Source: CALWZE01 sp964645785 (GTDB lineage Bacteria; Bacillota; Clostridia; Oscillospirales; Ruminococcaceae). Taken from it: 57,121 bases of DNA. A program made the translations under genes and the position numbers. Where the stretch lies: positions 1 through 57,121 of the forward strand of contig CAZYAV010000010.1 in the NCBI GenBank assembly GCA_964645785.1. Direction: 5' to 3'. A model generated the notes under the pieces. The model saw only the letters and a program-made list of their open reading frames with translations. It was not told the origin of the DNA and ran no database searches. Positions 40,063-47,619 of the stretch are shown piece by piece; the stretch's first letter is position 1; each line of letters starts with the position of its first letter.

Positions 40063-40092
40063 TGTATGGCGTAAGCCAAAAGCGCGGCGGAT

Positions 40093-40192
40093 NNNNNNNN
40101 NNNNNNNNNNNNNNNNNNNNNNNNNNNNNNNNNNNNNNNNNNNNNNNNNNNNNNNNNNNNNNNNNNNNNNNNNNNNNNNNNNNNNNNNNNNN
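40093..40192. other. Assembly gap 1 (100 N)
   Basis: Exactly 100 N. The eight bases before it (CGGCGGAT, 40085-40092) are identical to the eight after it (40193-40200), so the two contigs may abut or overlap and the true gap may be zero. Confidence 0.99.
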
Positions 40193-40199
40193 CGGCGGA

Positions 40200-41126
40200 T
40201 TATTGCTCCGCCAGAATCTGCGCCTTCTTTTCAAGAAGCGCGTTGCCCAGCAGGGTCTTTTCAACCGTCTCAAACCCGATGCGGTCGATGGTCTCCGCGA
40301 AACGCTCCCCCTGCCTGCCCTCGGATTTGTAGAAAAGAATCGCCTTCTCAATCAGGTCAAGCACCTCGTTCTCGTCGGTGAAGATCCTGCGCATGGTGCG
40401 GCCGACCGCGGTCTTTTTGCCCCAACGCCCGCCGAGATAGACTTTATAGCCGAACTGCTCGTTGCTCAGCGCGGCAAAATGGCATTTGCCCGCGCACCGG
40501 CCGCAGTTGTTGCAGAGCGCCGGGTCGATGTGCAGCACGCCGTCGACGACCTTTGCGGCATGCATCGGGCAGGCAAGCTCCACGCCGCATTTTTTGCAGC
40601 CCTTGCAGGCCGCCGCATCCAGCTTGGGCAGCCGCTGGCCAATCACGCCGAGATCGTTGAGGTCGGGCTTCATGCAGTTGTTCGGGCAGCCGCCGACCGC
40701 GATTTTGAACTTGTGCGGCAGTTTGACCGCGCCGTACCCCTCGTAAAAGCGCTTATGTATTTTTTCGGAAAGGGCGAATGTATCGATCAGGCCGTACTGG
40801 CAGGTCGTGCCCTTGCAGGAAACGACCGGACGAACCTTCGCGCCGGTTCCGCCGGTCACAAGCCCCGCGGGCGCGAGGTATTCGCGAAACGCCTCGATTT
40901 TATCAAACGGAATGCCCTGCACCTCGATTGTCAGCCGCGCGGTCATCGTGACATTGCCGTTCCCGTAAAGGGAGGCCGCCTCGGCGATCCGCTTGAGCTG
41001 CTCCGCCGTAACCTTGCCGTTGACCGTGATGATGCGGCCGGAAAAATTATCCGTGCCTTTGTTGCTCAAAAAGCCGATCCCCTTGACCCGCTTTTCCTCT
41101 TCGGGGCTGATTGTCAAACTCGCCAT
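40200..41126 (-). CDS. Siroheme/4Fe-4S sulfite or nitrite reductase with ferredoxin domain
   Basis: A 308-residue protein. Residues 1-65 are the ferredoxin-like half-domain (RIITVNGKVTAEQLKRIAEA, VTMTARLTIEVQGIPFDKIE). The siroheme-binding 4Fe-4S module follows: SCKGTTCQYGLIDT and GGCPNNCMKPDLNDLG supply four cysteines (seen as CX4C and CX3C). Then come two ferredoxin clusters, CKGCKKCGVELACP and LCNNCGRCAGKCHF. This is the architecture of AsrC-like and related clostridial single-subunit reductases that reduce sulfite (or nitrite) using low-potential electrons. The usual asrA/asrB partners are absent. ATG at 41126 with GGAGG nine bases upstream is chosen over in-frame ATGs at 41135 and 41144. 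The stop codon lies at the edge of assembly gap 1; the C-terminus appears complete. Confidence 0.9.
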   Translation of the reverse strand: MASLTISPEEEKRVKGIGFLSNKGTDNFSGRIITVNGKVTAEQLKRIAEAASLYGNGNVTMTARLTIEVQGIPFDKIEAFREYLAPAGLVTGGTGAKVRPVVSCKGTTCQYGLIDTFALSEKIHKRFYEGYGAVKLPHKFKIAVGGCPNNCMKPDLNDLGVIGQRLPKLDAAACKGCKKCGVELACPMHAAKVVDGVLHIDPALCNNCGRCAGKCHFAALSNEQFGYKVYLGGRWGKKTAVGRTMRRIFTDENEVLDLIEKAILFYKSEGRQGERFAETIDRIGFETVEKTLLGNALLEKKAQILAEQ

Positions 41127-41165
41127 ACTCCACATCCTCCGCATTTTTGCTGCGTTTAACTGCCT

Positions 41166-41216
41166 CAGAACAGCATTTTTCCGATTCTGCCCTGCGCAGA
41201 ATCGTTATCTGTTCTG
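41166..41216 (-). promoter_or_regulatory. Nested inverted repeat in the reductase 5' leader
   Basis: An outer perfect 8-bp pair (CAGAACAG at 41166-41173 with CTGTTCTG at 41209-41216) encloses an inner perfect 8-bp pair (GATTCTGC at 41183-41190 with GCAGAATC at 41196-41203, 5-base loop). It begins at the predicted transcription start and ends 39 bases before the ATG. It can form one long stem with an internal loop in the mRNA, or act as operator DNA overlapping +1. Confidence 0.7.
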
Positions 41217-41220
41217 TTTT

Positions 41221-41248
41221 ATTATACTCACTCCGACGCGCATGTCAA
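41221..41248 (-). promoter_or_regulatory. Consensus sigma-A promoter of the sulfite/nitrite reductase gene
   Basis: On the minus strand TTGACA (41243-41248), 16 bases, TATAAT (41221-41226): both hexamers are perfect. Such a strong promoter usually needs a repressor or leader control, which the adjoining inverted repeats could provide. Confidence 0.9.
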
Positions 41249-41398
41249 AAGAATTCAGCGAAAAAAGTCGCCTTTACAAACCAATTCTGCGGCCCTTTCG
41301 GCGCGCCGGTGCCAGCCGCACAAAAGCGGAAGGGCGGGAGAAGGAGACAGGAGCCGCACCCGGTTTATACCCGCCGCGCGGCCGTCCGCGGCCGCCGG

Positions 41399-41498
41399 NN
41401 NNNNNNNNNNNNNNNNNNNNNNNNNNNNNNNNNNNNNNNNNNNNNNNNNNNNNNNNNNNNNNNNNNNNNNNNNNNNNNNNNNNNNNNNNNNNNNNNNN
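41399..41498. other. Assembly gap 2 (100 N)
   Basis: Exactly 100 N between the reductase promoter and the DUF2284 gene. The ten bases before it (41389-41398) and after it (41499-41508) are both CGGCCGCCGG, again suggesting an overlap rather than missing sequence. The rest of 41249-41647 holds no recognisable gene. Confidence 0.99.
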
Positions 41499-41647
41499 CG
41501 GCCGCCGGTAAAGACCGGCAAAACCGCACACCCCGGGGAACAGCCCGGAGCACCCGCGCGCCGCACCGGGAAATGAAACAGGCGCCATTCGCACAGGGCG
41601 GGAAGCCATGTCCGCACAGCCTCTAATCCCGCTGCGCCCGCGCGCGG

Positions 41648-42175
41648 TCAATCGAACAGGACGCAGGCGGAATAGGTAATTGTCCGCGCGCCGTGATAGT
41701 ACGGGACGCCGTTGTCCCGGCAGACCTGGGTGACAAACAGGCCGTACGCCTCCATGGACGAGCAGGCCTTTTGCGGAAACCGGCAGGGGTCTGGGTAGGC
41801 GCAGCTGCTGCAAACCGGGCATCCGCCCGCGCCAAGACAGAGCGCGTCGGGGTATTCGGCGCGGATTCTTTCCGCGAATGCCAGCAGCTGCGCGGCGTGC
41901 TGCTTCATCGCGTCGACATATCCCTTTGTGTCGATTGTCCGGCTCAGGCTGCCGACCGTTTGCAGCAGCAGGCCGTGCCCGTACCGCCGCATCCGCGCGG
42001 TGCATTCCTCCAGCGTGCCGCACTCCGGCGGGCAGGTCCAGTTTTTGCCGTAGCTCCCGCACCTGTCCGCCGCGCACATATCCCGGACGCTGGGCAGCGG
42101 CTTGAGGGTGGAGACATCAAGCGCGGCGGCCTGCGAAAAGCCGATTTCCTTTGCAAGCGCAATCCATTGTTCCAA
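41648..42175 (-). CDS. DUF2284 cysteine-rich metal-binding protein
   Basis: A 175-residue protein with the DUF2284 pattern: MCAADRCGSYGKNWTCPPEC, then CLGAGGCPVCSSCAYPDPCR, and FPQKACSSMEAYGLFVTQVC. About a dozen cysteines suggest one or two metal or Fe-S sites, but no function is established for the family. The start is a TTG at 42175 (GGGAGAG lies six bases upstream). There is no in-frame ATG near the N-terminus and the sequence begins in register with the family (EQWIALAKEIGFSQAAALDV). It lies downstream of a nucleoside hydrolase gene with a 155-base gap. Confidence 0.85.
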   Translation of the reverse strand: MEQWIALAKEIGFSQAAALDVSTLKPLPSVRDMCAADRCGSYGKNWTCPPECGTLEECTARMRRYGHGLLLQTVGSLSRTIDTKGYVDAMKQHAAQLLAFAERIRAEYPDALCLGAGGCPVCSSCAYPDPCRFPQKACSSMEAYGLFVTQVCRDNGVPYYHGARTITYSACVLFD

Positions 42176-42278
42176 TTCTTTCTCTCCCTAAAGGGCGGCC
42201 GTTTTTCCCGGCGCACACGCCCCGCGCACGGGCTGCGTCCCGCCCGCGGCGCGCCGCCCAGCCGCCGTTGTTACGCAC

Positions 42279-42316
42279 GGGGCGCGCCCTTACCCGAAAT
42301 TCCGGCGGCGCGCCCC
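42279..42316. repeat. Inverted repeat after the nucleoside hydrolase gene
   Basis: GGGGCGCGCC (42279-42288) and GGCGCGCCCC (42307-42316) are perfect 10-bp arms around 18 bases. It begins 15 bases past the nucleoside hydrolase stop but has no T run on that strand, so it may be an mRNA-stabilising stem or an imperfect terminator. Confidence 0.55.
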
Positions 42317-42330
42317 GCTTCTTTCGTCTG

Positions 42331-43320
42331 TTATTGGACGCTTTGTTTGCAGCACCGCTCAAGCAAAGCGTAAAAGCGGTCGTGGTCGCCCGCGTAAGCG
42401 ACATAGCAGTTGGCGGTTTCGTCGTTCCGGCTCGCCCAGTCGACAATCAGCTGCCCGTCCGAAAAGCCGCCCGAAAAGTCCATGTTGCATTTCTGCCGCC
42501 GCATATCGGTCACAACCGCCGGGTCAAGCAGCCACGCAATCGCCATGGCGTCGTGGATCGCGTCGCTTTTCCCGTCGCTCCAGCCCATCATTTTGGAAGC
42601 GAGCGCCCGCATCCGGATTGTCTGCGCGGCATACCGGCCGGTCGGGGTGCCCAGCGCCTCCAGCCTGTCCGCGTCTTCAAGGGTCAGCTCGGCGCTGTGG
42701 GTTGCGTTGAGGGTGATGAACACGCACTCCACCCCGCTGTCCATGACAATCTTAGCCGCCTCCGGGTCGTGGAACAGATTGGCCTCCGCCACCGGCGTGA
42801 CATTGCCGCGCCCCACACTGCCGCCCATGAACACCACCCGCGCCACCTTTTGCGCGATGGAGGGATCCATGCGGAACGCCATGCCGATATTGGTCGGCGG
42901 CGCGACCGTGACGATTGTCACCGGCTCGGGGCTTGCGTGAACCGCCTCCAGCAGGAAGGTGCAGGCGTGCTTGCCCTGCGGCGCGCACCGACCCTGCGGC
43001 AGGTCGACCGTCCGCGGGTGGATAGTGTAAAGCGTGCCGTCCACGACCTGCTCGATCCCCCCGGTGGGGTTGTTCGCCAGCCGCCCGGGCGAGAGGTTGC
43101 GCACCATCGGTGCGGGGCATCCCGGGTAAACCGGAATATCCTCCCGCCCGCAAAGCCGCAACACCCGCAGCGTATTGTCCACGCAGCACTCGAGCGGCCG
43201 ATTCCCCTGGGTCACCGTGATGCCCAAAATCTCAAACTCCCCGCAGAGCGCTGCCATCAGAATAGCAATCGAATCGTCCGAGCCCGTATCCACATCCAGA
43301 ATAATCCTGCGCTTTTCCAT
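42331..43320 (-). CDS. Inosine/uridine-preferring nucleoside hydrolase family protein
   Basis: A 329-residue IUNH-fold enzyme that removes the base from ribonucleosides. The calcium and ribose-binding motif DVDTGSDD is at residues 9-16 (four Asp in the DxDxGxDD pattern). VTVAPPTNIGMAF, VVFMGGSVGRGNVTPVAEAN, FHDPEAAKIVMDSG and the C-terminal IHDAMAIAWLLDP (His-Asp pair) are all present, so the enzyme looks intact. VTVAPPTN differs slightly from the more usual GPLTN loop. It starts at 43320 with GGGAGGGAAGG upstream. Two further homologues lie at 45792-47518. Base specificity cannot be predicted. Confidence 0.92.
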   Translation of the reverse strand: MEKRRIILDVDTGSDDSIAILMAALCGEFEILGITVTQGNRPLECCVDNTLRVLRLCGREDIPVYPGCPAPMVRNLSPGRLANNPTGGIEQVVDGTLYTIHPRTVDLPQGRCAPQGKHACTFLLEAVHASPEPVTIVTVAPPTNIGMAFRMDPSIAQKVARVVFMGGSVGRGNVTPVAEANLFHDPEAAKIVMDSGVECVFITLNATHSAELTLEDADRLEALGTPTGRYAAQTIRMRALASKMMGWSDGKSDAIHDAMAIAWLLDPAVVTDMRRQKCNMDFSGGFSDGQLIVDWASRNDETANCYVAYAGDHDRFYALLERCCKQSVQ

Positions 43321-43543
43321 CAGGCCTTCCCTCCCGTATACCGGCGCGCGGGCACACGCCGCTTTTTCCGCCGGTTTTGATACTATCACTATACCGTTTT
43401 CCGCGCAAAAATACAATCTCCGCGCACCCGGGTGGGCGCTATACGCGCATCATTCGCAAAGCGCCCGCATGCGCCGGATTTTGCCGCCCGGCCCGCCCCG
43501 CTGTTTTGCCTTTCCCGGCAGTGTCTGCTCCGCCCGGTTCGTG

Positions 43544-43572
43544 TTGACACGGGTTTGGGGCGCGTGTATAAT
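43544..43572 (+). promoter_or_regulatory. Perfect consensus sigma-A promoter
   Basis: TTGACA (43544-43549), 17 bases, TATAAT (43567-43572): every consensus base and the ideal spacing. The predicted start is about 30 bases before the ATG of the coiled-coil protein gene. Confidence 0.93.
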
Positions 43573-43608
43573 TTGCAGAAAGATTGCAATCCTAATTCGG
43601 AGATGTTT

Positions 43609-44058
43609 ATGTCAATTCAAGCGATTGCCGGTTCCGTTTGCGGCCTTGCCGGCACACCGGCGCAGAATACAGCCCGGCCGGCCGCAGCGCAGCGGGACGC
43701 GGCGCCCGAGCCCGCCGTGCCGGTTCGCGATGTCGGGATGCGGGATACCTATACCCCCGCCCCGCAGGCAGAGCCCCAGACCGCCGGGGTGTACCGCGTG
43801 ACGCGGGGCGCGGACGGCAGCCGCAGGATCGAGTTCGATTCCCCGGCGCGCGGCGCGGAACAGTGCACCGCGAACACGGACAGGGTTGACCGCGAGCTTG
43901 CGCGGCTGCGCGAGCAAAAGCAGCAGCTTGAACAGCAGCTGCGCGCCGCCGACCCCCAAAAGGCCGACGATTTACGCCGCCGGCTCGCACAGCTCGAGCG
44001 CGAGCTGCTGCAAAAGGACAACGACGCCTACCGGCGGCAGCACACCGTGTTCCGCTGA
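43609..44058 (+). CDS. Small coiled-coil protein, unknown function
   Basis: A 149-residue protein with no signal peptide. Residues 1-55 are low-complexity, rich in Ala/Pro/Gln (GTPAQNTARPAAAQRDAAPE). Residues 57-80 hold a short ordered stretch, GVYRVTRGADGSRRIEFDSP. Residues 90-145 are a strongly predicted coiled coil (VDRELARLREQKQQLEQQLR, then LRRRLAQLERELLQKDNDAY). I do not recognise the family. It is preceded by a perfect consensus promoter and GGAG six bases before the second of two in-frame ATGs (43603 and 43609). It is monocistronic, so probably made in quantity; a structural or adaptor role is a guess. Confidence 0.72.
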   Translation: MSIQAIAGSVCGLAGTPAQNTARPAAAQRDAAPEPAVPVRDVGMRDTYTPAPQAEPQTAGVYRVTRGADGSRRIEFDSPARGAEQCTANTDRVDRELARLREQKQQLEQQLRAADPQKADDLRRRLAQLERELLQKDNDAYRRQHTVFR

Positions 44059-44415
44059 GCGGGCGCGGAGGTCTTTTTTCGCAGCCCGTGCCGCGGCGTT
44101 CCGGAAACGCAGCGGCCGCAAAAGCCGGCTGCACACCGCCTTTTGGGCGTGGAAGCCTCGCGGGATGCTCTCGATCAATCATAAGGCCGCTCGGGCGCCG
44201 TGAAATCTGAAGCACAGCGGCGGCGGAAATTGCGGGGTTCGGCGCCGGGCGGGCACACGGATTTGCCGCAGTTCCGTTGCCTGCGGGCAGCTTCGGCCGC
44301 TTCTTTTTTAACCGCGGCGGCTTTGCGGCTCCCGCGCGGGACAGGCTCCGCGCCGGTTCAGGATAAAATAAACCGCGCGGACATCGCGCCGCCGTGCCGG
44401 GCAGGAGGTATTTTT

Positions 44416-45051
44416 ATGCCATATGATTTTAAAAAAGAGCTGAAATCGCTCTACTGCCCCAAAACGCAGCCGGCACTTGTGACCGTGCCGAAGGCCAATT
44501 ACATCGCCGTGCGCGGGCAGGGCGACCCGAATGAGGCGGACGGCGCCTACCAGCGGGCAATCCGCGTCCTGTACGCCGTTTCCTACACCCTGAAAATGGC
44601 CGAGAAGGGCGGGCGCGCAATCGCCGGCTTTTTCCCCTACGCTGTGCCGCCGCTGGAGGGATTCTGGCAGCAGGAGGGCGGCGCGCCGGTTGATTTCGCC
44701 AACAAGGCCGGTTTCCGCTGGATCTCGGTCATTCGCCTGCCCGATTTTGTGACCGAGGCGGATTTTGCGTGGGCAAAGGAGCAGGCCGCCAGCCGCAAAA
44801 AGCTGGACTGTGCGGACGCCGAGTTCCTGCCGGTGGACGAGGGGCTTTGCGTGCAGGCGATGCACCTCGGCGCGTTTGACGACGAGCCCGCGACGGTGGA
44901 GCGGATGAACCGCTTCCTCGAGCAGGCCGGGTACGAGACCGACCTTTCGGACAGCCGCTTGCACCACGAAATTTATCTTTCCGACCCCCGAAAAGCCCCG
45001 CCAGAAAAGTGGAAAACTGTGATCCGGCACCCTGTCCGCCAAGTTCCCTGA
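44416..45051 (+). CDS. GyrI-like small-molecule-binding domain protein
   Basis: A 211-residue protein of the GyrI-like family. Typical segments are MPYDFKKELKSLYCPKTQPA, VPKANYIAVRGQGDPNE, AIRVLYAVSYTLKM, WISVIRLPDFVTEADFAWAK and the tail LHHEIYLSDPRKAPPEKWKT. Stand-alone GyrI-like proteins of this length bind hydrophobic or cationic small molecules, and some hydrolyse cyclopropanone-type toxins; the DNA-gyrase-inhibitor role is not general. GGAGG eight bases before the ATG at 44416 fixes the start. A terminator follows, so the gene is probably transcribed alone. The 360 bases upstream carry no recognisable gene. Confidence 0.9.
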   Translation: MPYDFKKELKSLYCPKTQPALVTVPKANYIAVRGQGDPNEADGAYQRAIRVLYAVSYTLKMAEKGGRAIAGFFPYAVPPLEGFWQQEGGAPVDFANKAGFRWISVIRLPDFVTEADFAWAKEQAASRKKLDCADAEFLPVDEGLCVQAMHLGAFDDEPATVERMNRFLEQAGYETDLSDSRLHHEIYLSDPRKAPPEKWKTVIRHPVRQVP

Positions 45052-45151
45052 CCCGGCCGAGCCGTTCTTGCCCGCCCTTTCCGCCGCACCGAGCCGCCGG
45101 CGCAAACCGCGAGGCTCCGCCGCATAGGGACAGTTTCGGTGCGATACAAAA

Positions 45152-45182
45152 CCCGCGTCCTCTGTTTGACGCGGGCTTTTTT
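45152..45182 (+). terminator. Terminator after the GyrI-like gene
   Basis: CCCGCGTC (45152-45159) pairs with GACGCGGG (45168-45175) with an 8-base loop, then CTTTTTT. Confidence 0.9.
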
Positions 45183-45364
45183 CAAATGCTATACTATTTA
45201 AAAAGCGTCGTGCGTTTGCGTCGTGTACCGGTGCTTATCCCGGCTTTGCCGCGCACACGGGACGGGACGGCGGTACCGTTGCTGTCCGCTATTCGCGCGC
45301 GGCGGGCTGTGCGGTGCGGTTGTACCTCATTCGCCCGCGGCAGGTGGGTGCCGCGTGTCGGGCG

Positions 45365-45690
45365 CATTCGCCATTTCTGCCGCAGGGCAAGGGACTCCTC
45401 CGCTGCCTTTGACCGCGCGTCTGCCGGTCTGCGGGGTTGCCCGAGCTGCCCGCGGCGGGCGGCACATACCGCCGTTCCGGGTGTGGCAGTGCGCGGCGCT
45501 GTCCGCGGTTTTCTTTGCGCGGCGGGGGCATTCGTCATTTCTGCCGCGGGGCAAGGGACTCTCCTGCTGCCTTTAACCGCGCGCCTGCCGGTCGCGGGTT
45601 GCCCGAGCCGCCCGCGGCGGGCGGCGCATACCGCCGGTTCGGGCGTGGCGACGGGCGGCGCTGTCCGCCGCTTTCTTTGCGCGGCGGGCG
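45365..45690. repeat. Imperfect tandem repeat, period about 164 bp, running into gap 3
   Basis: The block starting CATTCGCCATTTCTGCCGCA (45365) recurs at 45529 as CATTCGTCATTTCTGCCGCG, with similarity along the whole ~164-base unit (GCAAGGGACTC, GCCCGAGC, CATACCGCC and TTTCTTTGCGCGGCGGG all recur in order). The second unit reaches the point where a third would begin exactly at the assembly gap (45691). It does not look like coding sequence, and the units are far too long for CRISPR repeats. Confidence 0.88.
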
Positions 45691-45790
45691 NNNNNNNNNN
45701 NNNNNNNNNNNNNNNNNNNNNNNNNNNNNNNNNNNNNNNNNNNNNNNNNNNNNNNNNNNNNNNNNNNNNNNNNNNNNNNNNNNNNNNNNN
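45691..45790. other. Assembly gap 3 (100 N)
   Basis: Exactly 100 N; unlike the other two gaps, the flanks share no overlap. It falls at a tandem-repeat boundary, so more repeat units and the promoter of the nucleoside-hydrolase pair are probably missing. Confidence 0.99.
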
Positions 45791-45791
45791 T

Positions 45792-46580
45792 ATGAATCAG
45801 CCCATTCTGCTCCATGTCGGCGCGGGTGCGGACGGCGTGCAGGCCGCACAGCTTGCGCAGCGTCTCGACCCCGCTTTTCTGGAGGCCACGGCGGCGACCC
45901 CGGCCGATGCAAGCAGGCTTGCGGACGCCGTTCCCGGTCTGCGGCCGGCTGTCGGCACGGCGCTTCCCATCCTTGCCCCCCGCACCGCGCAGGACGCGCA
46001 GGCCGCGGCTGTCCCGGGCGAGCGGGCGTGGGAGCGGATTGCCCGCGCCGCAAACGAGGCGGGCGGCGCGCTCGAGATTGTCAGCCTCGGGGCGCTCACC
46101 AACCTCGCCATTGCGCTTGTGCGCCGCCCCGAGCTGTGCGGCGCAATCCGGCGGGTCGTGCTGCTTGGCGGCAGCGCGGAAAGCGGCGACGTGACCCCCT
46201 TTGCGGAGCGCAGCATCCACGCAGACCCCTGCGCCGCGGAGATTCTGTTCAAATCCGGCATCCCCGTCCTCCTGTTCGGACTGAACTGCCTGCGCGGGCT
46301 GGACACGGCGGCGGTTTACGCCGCGGCCGGATGCGCGCAGGATACCCCGCAGACGGCCGCCGAGCTGCTGCCTGTCGCCGCGCTGGCGGACAGCGGCTTT
46401 TACAGCGCCGCGCACTGCTTTGTCGGGGTGGAGACCCGCTCCGCCAAAACGCGCGGCATGACCGTGTGCGACCTCTACGGCCGCAACGGCCGCGAGCCCA
46501 ACGCCGACGTCGTGCTTTCGCTCGACCAGCCCGCGCTGCTGGCGCTGCTCAAACGCATAAACGGAGGTGACCGCGCATGA
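45792..46580 (+). CDS. Degenerate nucleoside-hydrolase homologue lacking catalytic aspartates
   Basis: A 262-residue IUNH-fold protein, about 50 residues shorter than its neighbour. Family blocks remain in the middle: EIVSLGALTNLAIALVRRPE, RRVVLLGGSAESGDVTPFAE, HADPCAAEILFKSGIPVLLF and KTRGMTVCDLYG. The N-terminal active-site motif, DTDPGHDD in the neighbour, here reads HVGAGADG: three of four Asp are lost, including calcium ligands. The C-terminal block with the Asp-Ser-His motif (CDSHAIAYLIDPDIY in the neighbour) is missing. Hydrolysis therefore seems impossible, yet the frame is intact and ends in a four-base overlap with the active paralogue. The ATG is one base after gap 3, so the ribosome-binding site is unseen and a longer N-terminus is possible, although the start aligns with the neighbour's. 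Confidence 0.82.
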   Translation: MNQPILLHVGAGADGVQAAQLAQRLDPAFLEATAATPADASRLADAVPGLRPAVGTALPILAPRTAQDAQAAAVPGERAWERIARAANEAGGALEIVSLGALTNLAIALVRRPELCGAIRRVVLLGGSAESGDVTPFAERSIHADPCAAEILFKSGIPVLLFGLNCLRGLDTAAVYAAAGCAQDTPQTAAELLPVAALADSGFYSAAHCFVGVETRSAKTRGMTVCDLYGRNGREPNADVVLSLDQPALLALLKRINGGDRA

Positions 46581-47518
46581 ACCGCATTCCCATCATTCTG
46601 GACACAGACCCGGGTCACGATGACGCGTTCGCGATTATGATGGCGCTGGCGAGCGACCGGCTTGAGCTGCTTGGCCTGACCACCGTCGCCGGGAATTCTC
46701 CCATCGAAAACACAACCAAAAACGCCCTGCGCATTCTCGAACGGGTCGGCCGAACCGATGTGCCGGTCGCACAGGGGCTGGGCAAGCCGATGTGCGATCG
46801 GCTGCGCTGCGAAGTCGCCAAAAAGTATCACGGCGAATCCGGGTTGGAGGGACCGGAATTCCCGCCGGTAAAGACCCCGCTGCACCCGCTGCACGCGGTC
46901 GATTTCATCGCGGAGGCGCTGCGCGCCCGCACGGACAAGGTCACGCTGGTGCCGGTCGGGCCGTTGACCAACATTGCCGCGTTCCTGCTGTGCTATCCTG
47001 AGCTTGCCGGCCGCATCGAGCAAATCTGTATCATGGGCGGGCTGACCTATCCCAGCCCCAACGGCGCGACCGCCAGCGCGGAATACAATATCTATCAGGA
47101 TCCCGAGGCCGCGCACATCGTCTTTTCGTCGGGCATCCCGATTATCATGCACAGCATCAACTCGACCGGGCTGGGCAAGGTCACCGACGCGGAGGTCGAC
47201 CGGATGGCCGCGCTCGGCAACGCGGGGCGGTTTGCAGGCGAGCTGATGGCGTTTTACCGCCGCATTTTCCAGAGCTCCGGGCAAAGTTCCTATAATATCT
47301 GCGATTCGCACGCGATTGCTTACCTGATCGACCCCGATATTTACACCGGGCGCTGGGCGCATGTGGAGATGGATCTCGACGGGGAATACACCCGCGCCAT
47401 GACCGTCTGCGACCTGCGGGACGGGCAGGAAAAGGATGCCAACTGCTTTGTTGTGCTGGACTGCGACAACCAGGCCTATTTCAAGCTGATGTTCGATTGT
47501 CTGCGCGCGCTCGGCTGA
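46577..47518 (+). CDS. Inosine/uridine-preferring nucleoside hydrolase
   Basis: A 313-residue enzyme with all hallmarks of an active nucleoside hydrolase: DTDPGHDDAFA (Asp 9, 11, 15, 16), TTVAGNSPIENTTKNALRIL, VTLVPVGPLTNIAAFL, QICIMGGLTYPSPNGATASA, EYNIYQDPEAAHIVFSSGIP and CDSHAIAYLIDPDIY with the C-terminal Asp-His pair. It cleaves purine or pyrimidine ribonucleosides to base and ribose for salvage. Its ATG lies inside the stop of the degenerate paralogue (ATGA), so the two are translated together, which invites the idea of a mixed oligomer. A strong terminator follows 52 bases after the stop. Confidence 0.95.
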   Translation: MNRIPIILDTDPGHDDAFAIMMALASDRLELLGLTTVAGNSPIENTTKNALRILERVGRTDVPVAQGLGKPMCDRLRCEVAKKYHGESGLEGPEFPPVKTPLHPLHAVDFIAEALRARTDKVTLVPVGPLTNIAAFLLCYPELAGRIEQICIMGGLTYPSPNGATASAEYNIYQDPEAAHIVFSSGIPIIMHSINSTGLGKVTDAEVDRMAALGNAGRFAGELMAFYRRIFQSSGQSSYNICDSHAIAYLIDPDIYTGRWAHVEMDLDGEYTRAMTVCDLRDGQEKDANCFVVLDCDNQAYFKLMFDCLRALG

Positions 47519-47570
47519 GACTGCCCAGCTTTTTCCGGCATGTGCCGCCGTGCCGCCGCAATCATCAAGC

Positions 47571-47613
47571 CCGCCCCGGCTTTCTCCGCAAGGAGAGCCG
47601 GGGCGGACTTTTT
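47571..47613 (+). terminator. Terminator of the nucleoside-hydrolase pair
   Basis: CCGCCCCGGCTTTCTCC (47571-47587) pairs with GGAGAGCCGGGGCGG (47592-47606) around GCAA, with a small bulge, then ACTTTTT. Confidence 0.9.
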
Positions 47614-47619
47614 GCGCAA

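Noticed and set aside
45365..45690. Possible CRISPR array
   Set aside because: The units are about 164 bp and diverged along their whole length, with no short conserved repeat alternating with unique spacers and no cas genes in the window.
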